A stretch of 64,000 nucleotides of DNA from Streptomyces xanthochromogenes (GTDB lineage: Bacteria > Actinomycetota > Actinomycetes > Streptomycetales > Streptomycetaceae). The notes beneath the pieces were generated by a model, which saw only the letters and a program-made list of their open reading frames with translations, was not told where the DNA came from and searched no databases. Numbering within the stretch: position 1 is the stretch's first letter; each line of letters opens with the position of its first letter. The DNA lies in contig NZ_BMUZ01000004.1 of the NCBI RefSeq assembly GCF_014650455.1, forward strand, positions 1-64,000. Direction: 5' to 3'. This document shows, one piece after another, positions 52,041 to 60,326 of the stretch. Position numbers and translations under genes: made by a program.

Positions 52041-53087
52041 TTGGACATACGGAACATTAAGGGATTAGACCTCCTCTCGCCGCTGTCCGAGGTGGAGCTC
52101 GCGGTGTATTCCCATGCCATAAGACATGCCGGAGTGCGCGAAGGGGAGGGCGCACTGGAGGGGTTTTCGCAGCACGAAGTGGAGACGGCCATTCAGCGCC
52201 TGGCCGAGCGCCGACTGCTCGTCGGGGTGGGCTCCGTCGACACCCACTTCGTCGCCGCCTCTCCGGAAGCCGCGTCGGATGAATTGGCCGAACCGGCCGA
52301 GCGCCGGGCGCGGCTCATGCGCGGCGCGGCCGACCGGCTGCGCGACGAGCTCACCCCGGTCTACGAAGCCGGCCTCGCCCAGCGGCTGAGGCGACCCGCC
52401 GTCGAGGAGCTGCACAGCGTCGACGCGGTACGCGACCAGCTGACGAAACTCGCAGCTCAAGCCACCTTCGAGGTCCTCACCTCGCAGCCCGGCGGGGCCC
52501 GCGCCGAGGATGTGCTCCAGGAGGCGATGCGACGCACCGAGGAGCTGCTCGAACGAGGAGTGCAAATGCGGACACTTTATCAACACACCGCGCAATTCAG
52601 TGCGACAACGTCTGCATATGTAGAAATCGTCACCAAGCTCGGCGCGGAAGTCCGAACCCTCGGGGACGGTTTCATGCGCATGATTGCCTTCGACCGTGAG
52701 GTCGTGGTGATCGAGCTGCGCGACAATCCCAAGGGCGCTCTGATCATCCGGGAGCCGAATATCGCCGGATTCCTGATCGATATCTTCAACCGCATGTGGG
52801 GGCAGGCAGAAGAATTTCCGCTCGACCACGGCAGGGATCAGGCAATCTTCGCTTCGGACAAGACGAAGGAGGACATTATCCGGCTGCTCGTCCTGGGTGA
52901 ACAGGACAAGGTGATCGCCCGCCGCATGGGCATGACCGTACGCACCTGCCAACGCCACATCGCCAAAATCATGGAGCGCATCGGGGCCAAAAGCCGTATC
53001 CACGCCGGGTACCTGTTGCGTGAATACGACGGGAACCTGCCCTCGGCGGTGACCGCCCCGGACGCCGACAGCGGCCGGGACGACTGA
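52041..53087 (+). CDS. LuxR-type transcriptional regulator with TTA codon
   Basis: About 348 residues. A winged-helix-like N-terminal part (LSEVELAVYSHAIRHAGV to VETAIQRLAERRLL) precedes a central phospholipase-D-like or TrmB-like sensor region, and a LuxR HTH ends the protein (DIIRLLVLGEQDKVIARRMGMTVRTCQRHIAKIMERIGAKSR, about 275-320). The TTG start has AGGAGG ten bases upstream; GTG at 52032 is an alternative. Codon 9 is TTA (52065-52067), so translation should need bldA tRNA. It is the only cluster regulator and the only rightward gene, so it is the likely pathway switch. Confidence 0.88.
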   Translation: MDIRNIKGLDLLSPLSEVELAVYSHAIRHAGVREGEGALEGFSQHEVETAIQRLAERRLLVGVGSVDTHFVAASPEAASDELAEPAERRARLMRGAADRLRDELTPVYEAGLAQRLRRPAVEELHSVDAVRDQLTKLAAQATFEVLTSQPGGARAEDVLQEAMRRTEELLERGVQMRTLYQHTAQFSATTSAYVEIVTKLGAEVRTLGDGFMRMIAFDREVVVIELRDNPKGALIIREPNIAGFLIDIFNRMWGQAEEFPLDHGRDQAIFASDKTKEDIIRLLVLGEQDKVIARRMGMTVRTCQRHIAKIMERIGAKSRIHAGYLLREYDGNLPSAVTAPDADSGRDD

Positions 53088-53109
53088 AGCACCAGCGGGA
53101 CGGACCGAA

Positions 53110-53565
53110 TCAGCCCAGGGCGAGGAAGTAGGCCGCGAACGCGTCCGGCTCGAAACCCTCGCCCTCGTACAGGGCCTGGGCATCGGCATTGTCGTGCGCG
53201 GTCTCCAGATGGATCCCGACCGCGCCCGCGGCGCGGGCCCGCTCCACGCAGGAGCGCACCAGCGCCCGGCCCGCTCCGCAACGGCGCCCGGAGGCCTCGA
53301 CGTACAGGTCGTTGAGGGTCCACACCCGCCCCATCGACAGGGAGGAGAACGTCGGGTAGATCTGGGCGAAGCCGATCGGCCCGGTGCCGGTCTCGGCCAG
53401 CAGGATCAGCGAATCACCGTTCTCCAGACGCTCCTTGAGGAACTGCTCCGGCCGGCTCCCGTCCTCGACGGCGACCCGGTAGAAGTCCAGGTACCCGCGG
53501 AACAGTGCGGTCACCGCCGAAAGATCCGCCGAGGTGGCGGCACGTACGGACACGGATTGGCTCAT
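53110..53565 (-). CDS. GNAT-family N-acetyltransferase
   Basis: A 151-residue GNAT protein. VSVRAATSADLSAVTALFRGY is the start, WTLNDLYVEASGRRCGAGRALV the acetyl-CoA motif A, and HDNADAQALYEGEGFEPD motif B. Most like amino-acid- or amine-acetylating GNATs. It is between the regulator and the fused oxidase, convergent with the regulator, and probably last in the right-hand operon. It may protect the product or an amine intermediate by acetylation. GAGGAG precedes the ATG. Confidence 0.87.
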   Translation of the reverse strand: MSQSVSVRAATSADLSAVTALFRGYLDFYRVAVEDGSRPEQFLKERLENGDSLILLAETGTGPIGFAQIYPTFSSLSMGRVWTLNDLYVEASGRRCGAGRALVRSCVERARAAGAVGIHLETAHDNADAQALYEGEGFEPDAFAAYFLALG

Positions 53566-53671
53566 CGGGACTCCTCGGTCCTTGTTCTGTGCACAAGGTC
53601 TCCGTGCACTCGGGTTCTCCGCGTACGGACTCTGTGCACGCGGTTGATGCCGGAAGCCCACGGCTCTCGGC

Positions 53672-55699
53672 TCATGCCGAAATCCTGCCCTGTCGGCAGA
53701 GGTTGGCCAGCACCTTCTCCGCGGCGGACTCCGCCGCCGCGGGCGCGGTCTTGAATCCGCCCCCGGACCAGCAGGCCGCCACCACGGTCCACGGCTCCCC
53801 CGGCACGACACCGAGGAGCGGGCCGTCGTCGCGGTAGAGGTCGGTGCCGTGGCGCCCGCCCAGGCAACGGGCCTCCCGCAACCACGGCCAGACCGTGGAC
53901 GCGCCGTCCCGTACGTACTGGACCTGTTCCAGGGTCAACTGCGTCCCACCGCCCGGCGGTACACCCCATTCGTCCACGGGCCGGCCCACGAGCAGCGTGC
54001 CCGCCCCCGGTTCCTCGGGCATCGGCCGGCCCCACACCCCCGTGACCAGGTCGACCAGGGCGGGCAGGGCGCGCCCGCCGCGGTCGAAGTAGCCGTACCG
54101 GATGCGCCGGGTCACCGGGTCCGCCGTGCCCGCGCCGGCCGGGAGGCGTTCGGCGAGCAGCGCGGGCGTGCCGCTGCCGGCCGCGACGACCACCGAGTGC
54201 GCCAGGACCGAGGAGCCGTCGAGGCGCACCAGGGCGCCGAGCGGGTGCGGTTCCAGGGCGTCCACGCGCGTGTCGTCGAGGATCTGCGCACCTGTGGCGA
54301 GGGCCTGCCTGCGGTACTCGGACGTCGTCAGCCGGGGGTCGGCGCAGCCGCCGCCCGGCTCCCAGACCGCGCCCGCCGCGTGCCCGGCCGCCAGCTGCGG
54401 CCAGCGTTCGGCGATGTCTTCGACCGTGAGCAACTCCGCCTCGATCCCGCCCGCTTGGAGCTCCACGACGCCCCGGACCGCCTCCGGCAGGTCGCCGGGG
54501 CCCAGCAGCACCAGGGATCCGGTGCGCCGGAAGCCGTAGCGCCGCGCGTGCCCGGAGGAGCGGCCCCACAGCAGCTGGTGGCTGCGGATGGCCAGGGCCC
54601 GCATCTCGGGGTCCGGGTCGTAGGCGCGCACGATGCCGCCCGACCAATGAGTGGCGGAGGGCACCGCGGGACCGGCGTCGATCAGCGCGGTCCTCGCTCC
54701 GGCGGCAGCGGTGGCGGCGGCCACGGCCGAGCCGACCACGCCCGCGCCGACGACCGCCACGTCGAAGGACGCCGCTTCGGCGGGAGCCGCGCCCGCACCC
54801 CGCGTGCCGGGGCGGGTGGGCCGGACGGGCAGGATCTCCCATCCGTGCCCGTCGCCGGCGCCCGGGGTGACGTCCAGTTCACCGTCCACGGTGAAGGCGG
54901 CATCCGCGTGCGCACGAATCCGGGCGAGGAGCCGCTCGCCACGCGCCGCCGGGTCACCGGACAGGGCCCCGGCCAGCGCGGTGAAAGCGGCCTCGACCCT
55001 GCGCTCGGGGCCTCCCGCGAGGCGGGTCACGTGTACGTCCCGGCCGGCGGCGCCGACCAGCTCGCCGAACTCCCCCACCGAGCAGTCGTCGGTGGCGAAG
55101 AGCCGGCCGTCGAAGCCGGCCCGGCGCAGCCCGCGCACCACCCCGGCCACGCCGACGTGCGTGCCGCACACCGCGACAGCGTCCCCCGCCCGCGGCTTCC
55201 AGGGCGAAGGCAGGGCCGACAACGCGAGCGGCGGCGCGGGCAGCGCGGTGAACAGCGCGGCCAGGTGCCGCCCGTAGTCGCTGTCGTCGTGGCCGACGAG
55301 CAGCCGGGCGAGGCCGTGACCGGCCGCGGCCGAGGCGATGGCGCGCAGTTGGCCGAGGTCGTCCGGGCACCAGCGCAGCGCGCCGCCCCCGGACCCCGCG
55401 AGGAGACCCGGGCGCGTGGCGAGCGGCAGCACCACGGGCAGCCCGGCCCGCCGGTACAGCGGCAGGGCGCCTTCGGCCCCGGCACTGTTGAAGTGGCCGA
55501 TCACCGCCGCGTATCCGCCGTCGTCCGTGACATCCCCCGCCCGCAGCACGCCCGACTCGGCGTCCCCGCGGTCGTCGTGGAGCTCCCAGACCAGGCTCGG
55601 TTCCGTGAACTGCCGCGCCGAGCGGCGCAGCAGTTCGCCCCAGGCCGACCGGGGCCCGCTGAACGGGCCGACGACCGCGATCCGGACCTGCTCAGCCAC
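53672..55699 (-). CDS. Fusion of a type I periplasmic-binding fold and an FAD amine oxidase (DAO)
   Basis: A 675-residue two-domain protein. Residues 1-290 look like a type I periplasmic binding protein (RIAVVGPFSGPRSAWG, YAAVIGHFNSAGAEGALPLY, GLPVVLPLAT) but with no signal peptide. Residues 312-670 are a DAO-family FAD oxidase: VAVVGAGVVGSAVAAAT (GxGxxG at 318-323), HWSGGIVRAYDP and CWSGGGFKTAPAAAES. DAO enzymes follow the MetRS-cupin step in the known hydrazine pathway, cleaving carboxymethylamino-lysine oxidatively. The binding domain may hold the substrate. The GTG start overlaps the previous stop. Confidence 0.87.
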   Translation of the reverse strand: MAEQVRIAVVGPFSGPRSAWGELLRRSARQFTEPSLVWELHDDRGDAESGVLRAGDVTDDGGYAAVIGHFNSAGAEGALPLYRRAGLPVVLPLATRPGLLAGSGGGALRWCPDDLGQLRAIASAAAGHGLARLLVGHDDSDYGRHLAALFTALPAPPLALSALPSPWKPRAGDAVAVCGTHVGVAGVVRGLRRAGFDGRLFATDDCSVGEFGELVGAAGRDVHVTRLAGGPERRVEAAFTALAGALSGDPAARGERLLARIRAHADAAFTVDGELDVTPGAGDGHGWEILPVRPTRPGTRGAGAAPAEAASFDVAVVGAGVVGSAVAAATAAAGARTALIDAGPAVPSATHWSGGIVRAYDPDPEMRALAIRSHQLLWGRSSGHARRYGFRRTGSLVLLGPGDLPEAVRGVVELQAGGIEAELLTVEDIAERWPQLAAGHAAGAVWEPGGGCADPRLTTSEYRRQALATGAQILDDTRVDALEPHPLGALVRLDGSSVLAHSVVVAAGSGTPALLAERLPAGAGTADPVTRRIRYGYFDRGGRALPALVDLVTGVWGRPMPEEPGAGTLLVGRPVDEWGVPPGGGTQLTLEQVQYVRDGASTVWPWLREARCLGGRHGTDLYRDDGPLLGVVPGEPWTVVAACWSGGGFKTAPAAAESAAEKVLANLCRQGRISA

Positions 55700-57284
55700 C
55701 GAAGACCGGCCCCTCGTGGGCGGCGAGGCGTCCGGTGGTGCGGGGGACGGCCAGGGACTGCGCGGTCACCGGACGGTCGGCCGCCAGGCCGAGGACGGCG
55801 GCGAGACGGGCCGAGCCGTCCGGCAGCGCGGGCGCCGCCCAGGCCGCGAGTGCGGCTGCGACGGCGAGTTGGGCTGCCAGGGCGGCCCGGTGCGCCGGAC
55901 GGCCTGCGGGCCGCTCGCGCTCGTGCGCGTGGACATGGGCGAAGTCCGTGACGCAGGCGACCATTTCGTCCAGGAGCGCGATGGCCCTGCGGGGATCGAA
56001 GCCGGCGGGACCGTAGGCCTCGCGCAGCTCGGCCACGATGCGCAGGAGGCGCCCGCGCAGCAGCTCCCAGCCCTCGCCCGAGGGCTCCTCCAGCGGGACG
56101 GCGCCCGCGCACTCGTCGCGCACGTCGGCGAACAGCCGGTCGAGCCAGCCGTTCCACTGCTCGTGCAGACGACGGCGGCTGCGTTCGAGGGCGGGCAGGT
56201 CGAAGCTCGTCTGGCGCCCCTGCGGGCGGTCGGCGCACACGTGGTAGCGCAGCACATCGCTGCCGGCCAGTTCCAGGGCCTCGTCGGCCCAGATCGCGTG
56301 CCGCCGGCTGGTGGAGAACTTCTTGCCCTCCAACTGGTAGAACTCGTTGACCTCGAAGCCGGCCGGCAGCCGTTCCGGGGACCCGTCCGCGAGGAACAGG
56401 GCCGGGAAGAGCACCGCGTGGAAGTAACCGTTGTCGAAGCCGAAGAACTGCACCGGCCGGCCGGCCTCCGGATCGCCGTCGGAAGCGGCGGCCTGGAGGA
56501 GGTAACCCGGCGCCATCTCGAACCAGACGTACACGCGCTGGTCCTCGAAGCCGGGTACCGGCACGGGGACTCCCCAGTCGGCCGGGTGGGACACCGCGAT
56601 GTCCGGCAGCCCGTCGGCGAGCATCCGCTCGCACAGGCTCCGCAGGTGCGGGGGCATCTTGACGTCGTCCCAGAAGTCGGCGAGCCGCTGCGCGTACGGG
56701 GCCAGCGGGAAGAACAGCCGCTCGCAGGGCCGCAGTTGAGCCGGGGTCTCGCACACCACGCAGCGCGGGTCCACCAGGTCGCCGCAGTCGTTGGGACGGC
56801 CGCACGGCTCGCACGCGTTGCCGTTGGACGCGGCGCCGCAGTGGGGGCACCCGCCGACGACGTACGCCTCGTAGAGCCAGCGCTCGCAGGGCTCGCAGTA
56901 CGGCAGGTCCGTCACCTTGGCCCGGATGTGGCCGTCGTCCCACAGGCGCCGCAGGAATGCCTGGACGCTCTGCTCGTATCCGGCGTCCCAACGGGGCCGC
57001 ACGATGCGGTCGAAGGAGACCGAGGCCGCCCGCCAGGTCCGTACGACCGAGTCGCCGTAGCCGTCGGCCACGTCCTCGGCGGGCTTGCCGCCGTCCTTGA
57101 GGCCCCGGACCTGGACGTAGCTCTGGTGGTCGTCGAGGCCGGTCGTGTAGAGGACGTCGAGGGCTTCGGCCCGCAGGAACCGGCTGAGCACGTCCCCGGC
57201 CACGTACGGGCCGGCGATGTGGCCCACGTGCAGGTCGCCGTTGGGCGTCGGCGGGGTGGCCGTGATCCACACAGGGGCGCTCAC
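55692..57284 (-). CDS. Methionyl-tRNA-synthetase-like hydrazine synthetase subunit
   Basis: A 530-residue class I synthetase of MetRS type. The HIGH motif is HVGH (residues 19-22), the KMSKS loop is KFSTSR (322-327), and a zinc knuckle has Cys pairs at 130/133, 146/149, 158/161 and 175/178. In s56-p1 and triacsin pathways a MetRS-like domain joins N6-hydroxylysine and an amino acid (glycine) through an N-N bond with a cupin domain fused to it. Here the cupin is the upstream coupled gene (GTGA). A second possibility is a resistant MetRS that protects against a methionine-like product. GTG start. Confidence 0.88.
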   Translation of the reverse strand: MSAPVWITATPPTPNGDLHVGHIAGPYVAGDVLSRFLRAEALDVLYTTGLDDHQSYVQVRGLKDGGKPAEDVADGYGDSVVRTWRAASVSFDRIVRPRWDAGYEQSVQAFLRRLWDDGHIRAKVTDLPYCEPCERWLYEAYVVGGCPHCGAASNGNACEPCGRPNDCGDLVDPRCVVCETPAQLRPCERLFFPLAPYAQRLADFWDDVKMPPHLRSLCERMLADGLPDIAVSHPADWGVPVPVPGFEDQRVYVWFEMAPGYLLQAAASDGDPEAGRPVQFFGFDNGYFHAVLFPALFLADGSPERLPAGFEVNEFYQLEGKKFSTSRRHAIWADEALELAGSDVLRYHVCADRPQGRQTSFDLPALERSRRRLHEQWNGWLDRLFADVRDECAGAVPLEEPSGEGWELLRGRLLRIVAELREAYGPAGFDPRRAIALLDEMVACVTDFAHVHAHERERPAGRPAHRAALAAQLAVAAALAAWAAPALPDGSARLAAVLGLAADRPVTAQSLAVPRTTGRLAAHEGPVFGG

Positions 57285-57649
57285 GCGGCCGCCCCCGGCT
57301 TCGGCTCGTGCAGCGGCCAGTAGACGGACACCCAGGTCAGTGTCGCTCCGTCGGCGGAGGCCGGGTTGTGGACGATGTGTTCCTCGTTGCGCGGAAGCAC
57401 CACGAGCTCGCCCGGGCCGACCGGGGTGGACTCCCCGCTCAGCTCCACGCTCCCCGAGCCGGACAGGACGATCATCACCTCGTCCTGGTCGTGGCAGTCG
57501 GGCGCCGAGCTCGACCCGGCCGGCAGGAAGCACGCCATGGCCCCGGCCGGGGGCTCCTCGGCCTCCGCCGACCAGGGGATGAGCCGCTGGCAGCGCATGC
57601 CGAACTCGGCCGCCGCGGTGGACTCGTCGATCCGGATTTTGGTGATCAC
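57281..57649 (-). CDS. Cupin partner of the hydrazine synthetase
   Basis: A 122-residue single cupin. Motif 1 has CHDQDEVMIVLSGSG (His and Glu ligands) and motif 2 is VLPRNEEHIVHN (P-x-N-x2-H-x3-N). In known hydrazine synthetases a cupin of this size is the N-terminal domain and catalyses N-N rearrangement of the aminoacyl ester with a Zn ion; the next gene is the MetRS-like part. Stop and start overlap (GTGA) on both sides, so it is produced in step with its neighbours. Substrate pairing with lysine and glycine is inferred. Confidence 0.87.
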   Translation of the reverse strand: MITKIRIDESTAAAEFGMRCQRLIPWSAEAEEPPAGAMACFLPAGSSSAPDCHDQDEVMIVLSGSGSVELSGESTPVGPGELVVLPRNEEHIVHNPASADGATLTWVSVYWPLHEPKPGAAA

Positions 57650-58989
57650 TTGACCTCATCAGAAGGGAGCGGCACGGTCCGCCCGCGGCGCCGGGCCAGC
57701 ACCCCGGTGGCGAGGAACGCCCCGAGGGCCAGCAGAGCGGCGACGGGCAGCGCGGAGCCGGTGAACGGCAGGAAGACCAACGCGATGGCACCGGTGGCCC
57801 AGGCGCTGCGGCGCATCGCGGGGGTGGGCCGGTCGCGCAGTGCGGCAATGGCCGCGGCGACGTACAGAAGGAGGAAGACGGCGCTGGTCAGTACGACGAT
57901 GCGGTCCTCGTTGACATCGAGCGCGCCCATGGTGGCCAGGACCGCGGTGTAGCCGACGGCGAGCGCGAGCAGCATCCGGCCGGGCGCGCCGGTCCGTGGA
58001 TCGGTGCGGGCGAGCCGGCCGGGCAGCAGGCCCTGACGGGCCGCCGCGAGCGACAGCCGGGAGGCGCCGAGCACCCAGGCGTTGGTGGCGACCATCACGA
58101 TCAACAGGGCGAGGAGGTCGCCGAGGGTGCCCGAGATCCGCCCGAGATCCGGGCCGAGCAGCGCCGACATCACGACCGTCCCGTCACCGTGGTCGACCGC
58201 CAAGTAGGCGGCGGCCACGGCCAGGTAGATCAGGCCCACGACCGGTACCGCGAACCGGATCGCGCGCCGGAAGGAGTGCGCCGGGTCGCGAACCTCCTCC
58301 GCGACGGACGAGACGTTCTCCCAGCCGAGGAACGAGAAGAACGCGACGACGGACGACGTGCCCACCGCCGTCCATCCGTGCGGGGCGAACGGCCGGTAGT
58401 GGTCGGCTGACATCGACGGCACGGCGAGAAGCACCGCGCCGCCCAGGCATGCGAGGAGCACCACGAGGGCGGCGTTCTGGATTCGCGCGCCCATGGTGAT
58501 GCCGAGCCGGTTGAAGGCGACCGAGACGAGCATGAACCCGATGGCCAGGTACATCACCCATTGGTCGTCGATGCCGGTCAGGTGGCAGAAGTACCGGGCG
58601 GAGATGACGCCCATGACCGGGTTGCCGAACGTGTAGACCAGCACGAGCAGGGTGTTGGCCGTGTCGGCGGCCCGGTGTCCGAGCCCGCTGCGGACCAGCG
58701 CGCTGATCCCGGACGCGTCGACGTGCCGGGCGGACATCTCCGCGAACAGGACGGCGATCGGGTACGAGGCGAAGGCGAGGACCGCCCAGGACAGCAGCGA
58801 GGCGGGACCGGCGATGGAGGCGGTGACGCTGGGCACGCCCAGGACACCGGCCCCGATCAGGCTCGTGATGTAGAAGACGATCAGCCCGCGGGTGCCGATC
58901 CCGGCGGGCGGGGGCCGATCCCCGCCCACCGGTCCGGTCACCGGCTCGATGCCCGACGGGTCCACCGGGCTGCGGCCGATGGCGCTCAC
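57646..58989 (-). CDS. APC-family amino-acid permease
   Basis: A 447-residue permease of the APC superfamily with about 12 membrane segments; the N-terminal IVFYITSLIGAGVLGVPSV is the conserved substrate loop of segment 1. A cytoplasmic loop reads GWENVSSVAEEVRDP, typical of amino-acid/cation symporters such as YjeH. It sits inside the coupled operon between the monooxygenase and cupin genes and could import a substrate amino acid or export the product. GTG start overlaps the previous stop. Confidence 0.88.
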   Translation of the reverse strand: MSAIGRSPVDPSGIEPVTGPVGGDRPPPAGIGTRGLIVFYITSLIGAGVLGVPSVTASIAGPASLLSWAVLAFASYPIAVLFAEMSARHVDASGISALVRSGLGHRAADTANTLLVLVYTFGNPVMGVISARYFCHLTGIDDQWVMYLAIGFMLVSVAFNRLGITMGARIQNAALVVLLACLGGAVLLAVPSMSADHYRPFAPHGWTAVGTSSVVAFFSFLGWENVSSVAEEVRDPAHSFRRAIRFAVPVVGLIYLAVAAAYLAVDHGDGTVVMSALLGPDLGRISGTLGDLLALLIVMVATNAWVLGASRLSLAAARQGLLPGRLARTDPRTGAPGRMLLALAVGYTAVLATMGALDVNEDRIVVLTSAVFLLLYVAAAIAALRDRPTPAMRRSAWATGAIALVFLPFTGSALPVAALLALGAFLATGVLARRRGRTVPLPSDEVK

Positions 58990-60326
58990 CGGTTCGCGGC
59001 CGCGTCCCGGCCCGGGGCCGGTCGCCCGGCGAGCACGGAGTCCAGGATCTCCCCGGCCCGCACCGCCGCCAGGGACAGCAGTGAGCTGGTGATGCCGTGG
59101 GTGTGCTCCGTGCCGCCCTGCAGGAACAGGCCGCCGGGTACGGATCCGACACCGCGCATGCGGTAGTCCCGGTCCAGGAGCGGCCGGCCGTCCGCGTCCC
59201 ACTCGTACGCGGACTCCAGGCCGGACAGCAGACCGCGCAGGTCGGTGGGCCGGTATCCGGTCGCGTAGACCACGGCGTCGGCCTCGAACCGCTCGGTGCT
59301 GCCGGACGGCAGGTGCTCGACGGTCACCGTGACCTGGTCGCCGAGGTCCTCGGCGCGCACCACCCGCGAGACGTTGAGGATGCGCAGTCTCTCCTCGCCG
59401 CGCACCTTCTCCTGATACGCCCGCCGGTAGAGCTCCTCGATCAGGTCCAGGTCCGCCACCGCGTAGTTGGTGTTGCGGTGATAGCCCATCAGGCGCCGCT
59501 TCAGGGCGTCGTCGGCCTCGTAGTAGACGTCGACGGCCTCCGGGTCGAAAATCCGGTTGGCGTACGGGCTGTCGTCGGACGGGCTGTAGCCGTACCGGCT
59601 GAACACCGCGCACAGTTCGGCCCCGGGGTGGCTGCGGTGCAGGTACTCGGCGATCTCGGCGGCGCTCTGCCCCGCGCCGACGACCACGAACCGGCGGGCC
59701 CGGCCCGTCTCGTGCCGGTCCAGTTCGTGCAGCAGGTTGCCGCTGTGCCAGATCCGCTTCGACTCGGTGACCCCGTCCGGCAGGTACGGGGTCAGGCCCA
59801 CGGCCACGACCACGTTCCGCGCCAAGCGGGACGTGGTGCGGCCGGGGTCGGACACGTCCTGGGAGACGACCTCGAACAGAGGGGTGCCGTCCGCGTCCGC
59901 CGTCAGACCGACCCGCACGACCTCCTCCCCGTAGGACACCTGGTCGTCGAAGCCGGCGGCCGCCCATGACAGGTAGTCGTGGAACTCTTCCCGGGTCGGG
60001 AAGAACTCCTTGTGATTGATGAAGTCGACCAGTCGGCCCTTGTCCTGCAGATACGACAGGAAGCTGTGGCGGCTGACCGGATTGCGCATGGTCGCCAGGT
60101 CCTTGAGGAAGGAGACCTGCATGGTCGCGCCTTCGATCAGCATGCCTCGGTGCCAGCCGAAGGCGCGCTGTCGTTCAACGAACACGGGGGTGAGCCGCTC
60201 GTGCGGGGCCGCCGTCTCGTTGTGCTCGCGCACCGCGACCGCGAGCGCGAGGTTGGACGGGCCGAAGCCGATGCCCACGAGGTCGTGCACCGGTGTCGCG
60301 TCGACGGGCGCGGGCGATGGACTCAT
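58986..60326 (-). CDS. Lysine/ornithine N-monooxygenase (SidA/IucD-type)
   Basis: A 446-residue flavin N-hydroxylase. FAD loop GIGFGPSNLALAV (18-30), DFINHKEFFPTREEFHDYLSW (101-121) of the IucD/PvdA type, NADPH loop VVGAGQSAAEIAEYL (215-229) and ATGY (355-358). These use NADPH and O2 to hydroxylate the side-chain amine of lysine or ornithine. Spb38 of the s56-p1 pathway is a lysine member; lysA in this cluster points to lysine. The ATG overlaps the serA stop (ATGA). The longer frame 58986-60908 runs antisense-like through serA and is rejected. Confidence 0.92.
   Translation of the reverse strand: MSPSPAPVDATPVHDLVGIGFGPSNLALAVAVREHNETAAPHERLTPVFVERQRAFGWHRGMLIEGATMQVSFLKDLATMRNPVSRHSFLSYLQDKGRLVDFINHKEFFPTREEFHDYLSWAAAGFDDQVSYGEEVVRVGLTADADGTPLFEVVSQDVSDPGRTTSRLARNVVVAVGLTPYLPDGVTESKRIWHSGNLLHELDRHETGRARRFVVVGAGQSAAEIAEYLHRSHPGAELCAVFSRYGYSPSDDSPYANRIFDPEAVDVYYEADDALKRRLMGYHRNTNYAVADLDLIEELYRRAYQEKVRGEERLRILNVSRVVRAEDLGDQVTVTVEHLPSGSTERFEADAVVYATGYRPTDLRGLLSGLESAYEWDADGRPLLDRDYRMRGVGSVPGGLFLQGGTEHTHGITSSLLSLAAVRAGEILDSVLAGRPAPGRDAAANR

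Noticed and set aside
55692..57284. Treating the MetRS-like gene simply as housekeeping metG
   Set aside because: It is coupled to a cupin and an N-monooxygenase, the known partners of hydrazine synthetases, and housekeeping metG is not expected inside a biosynthetic operon. A resistance role is kept open.
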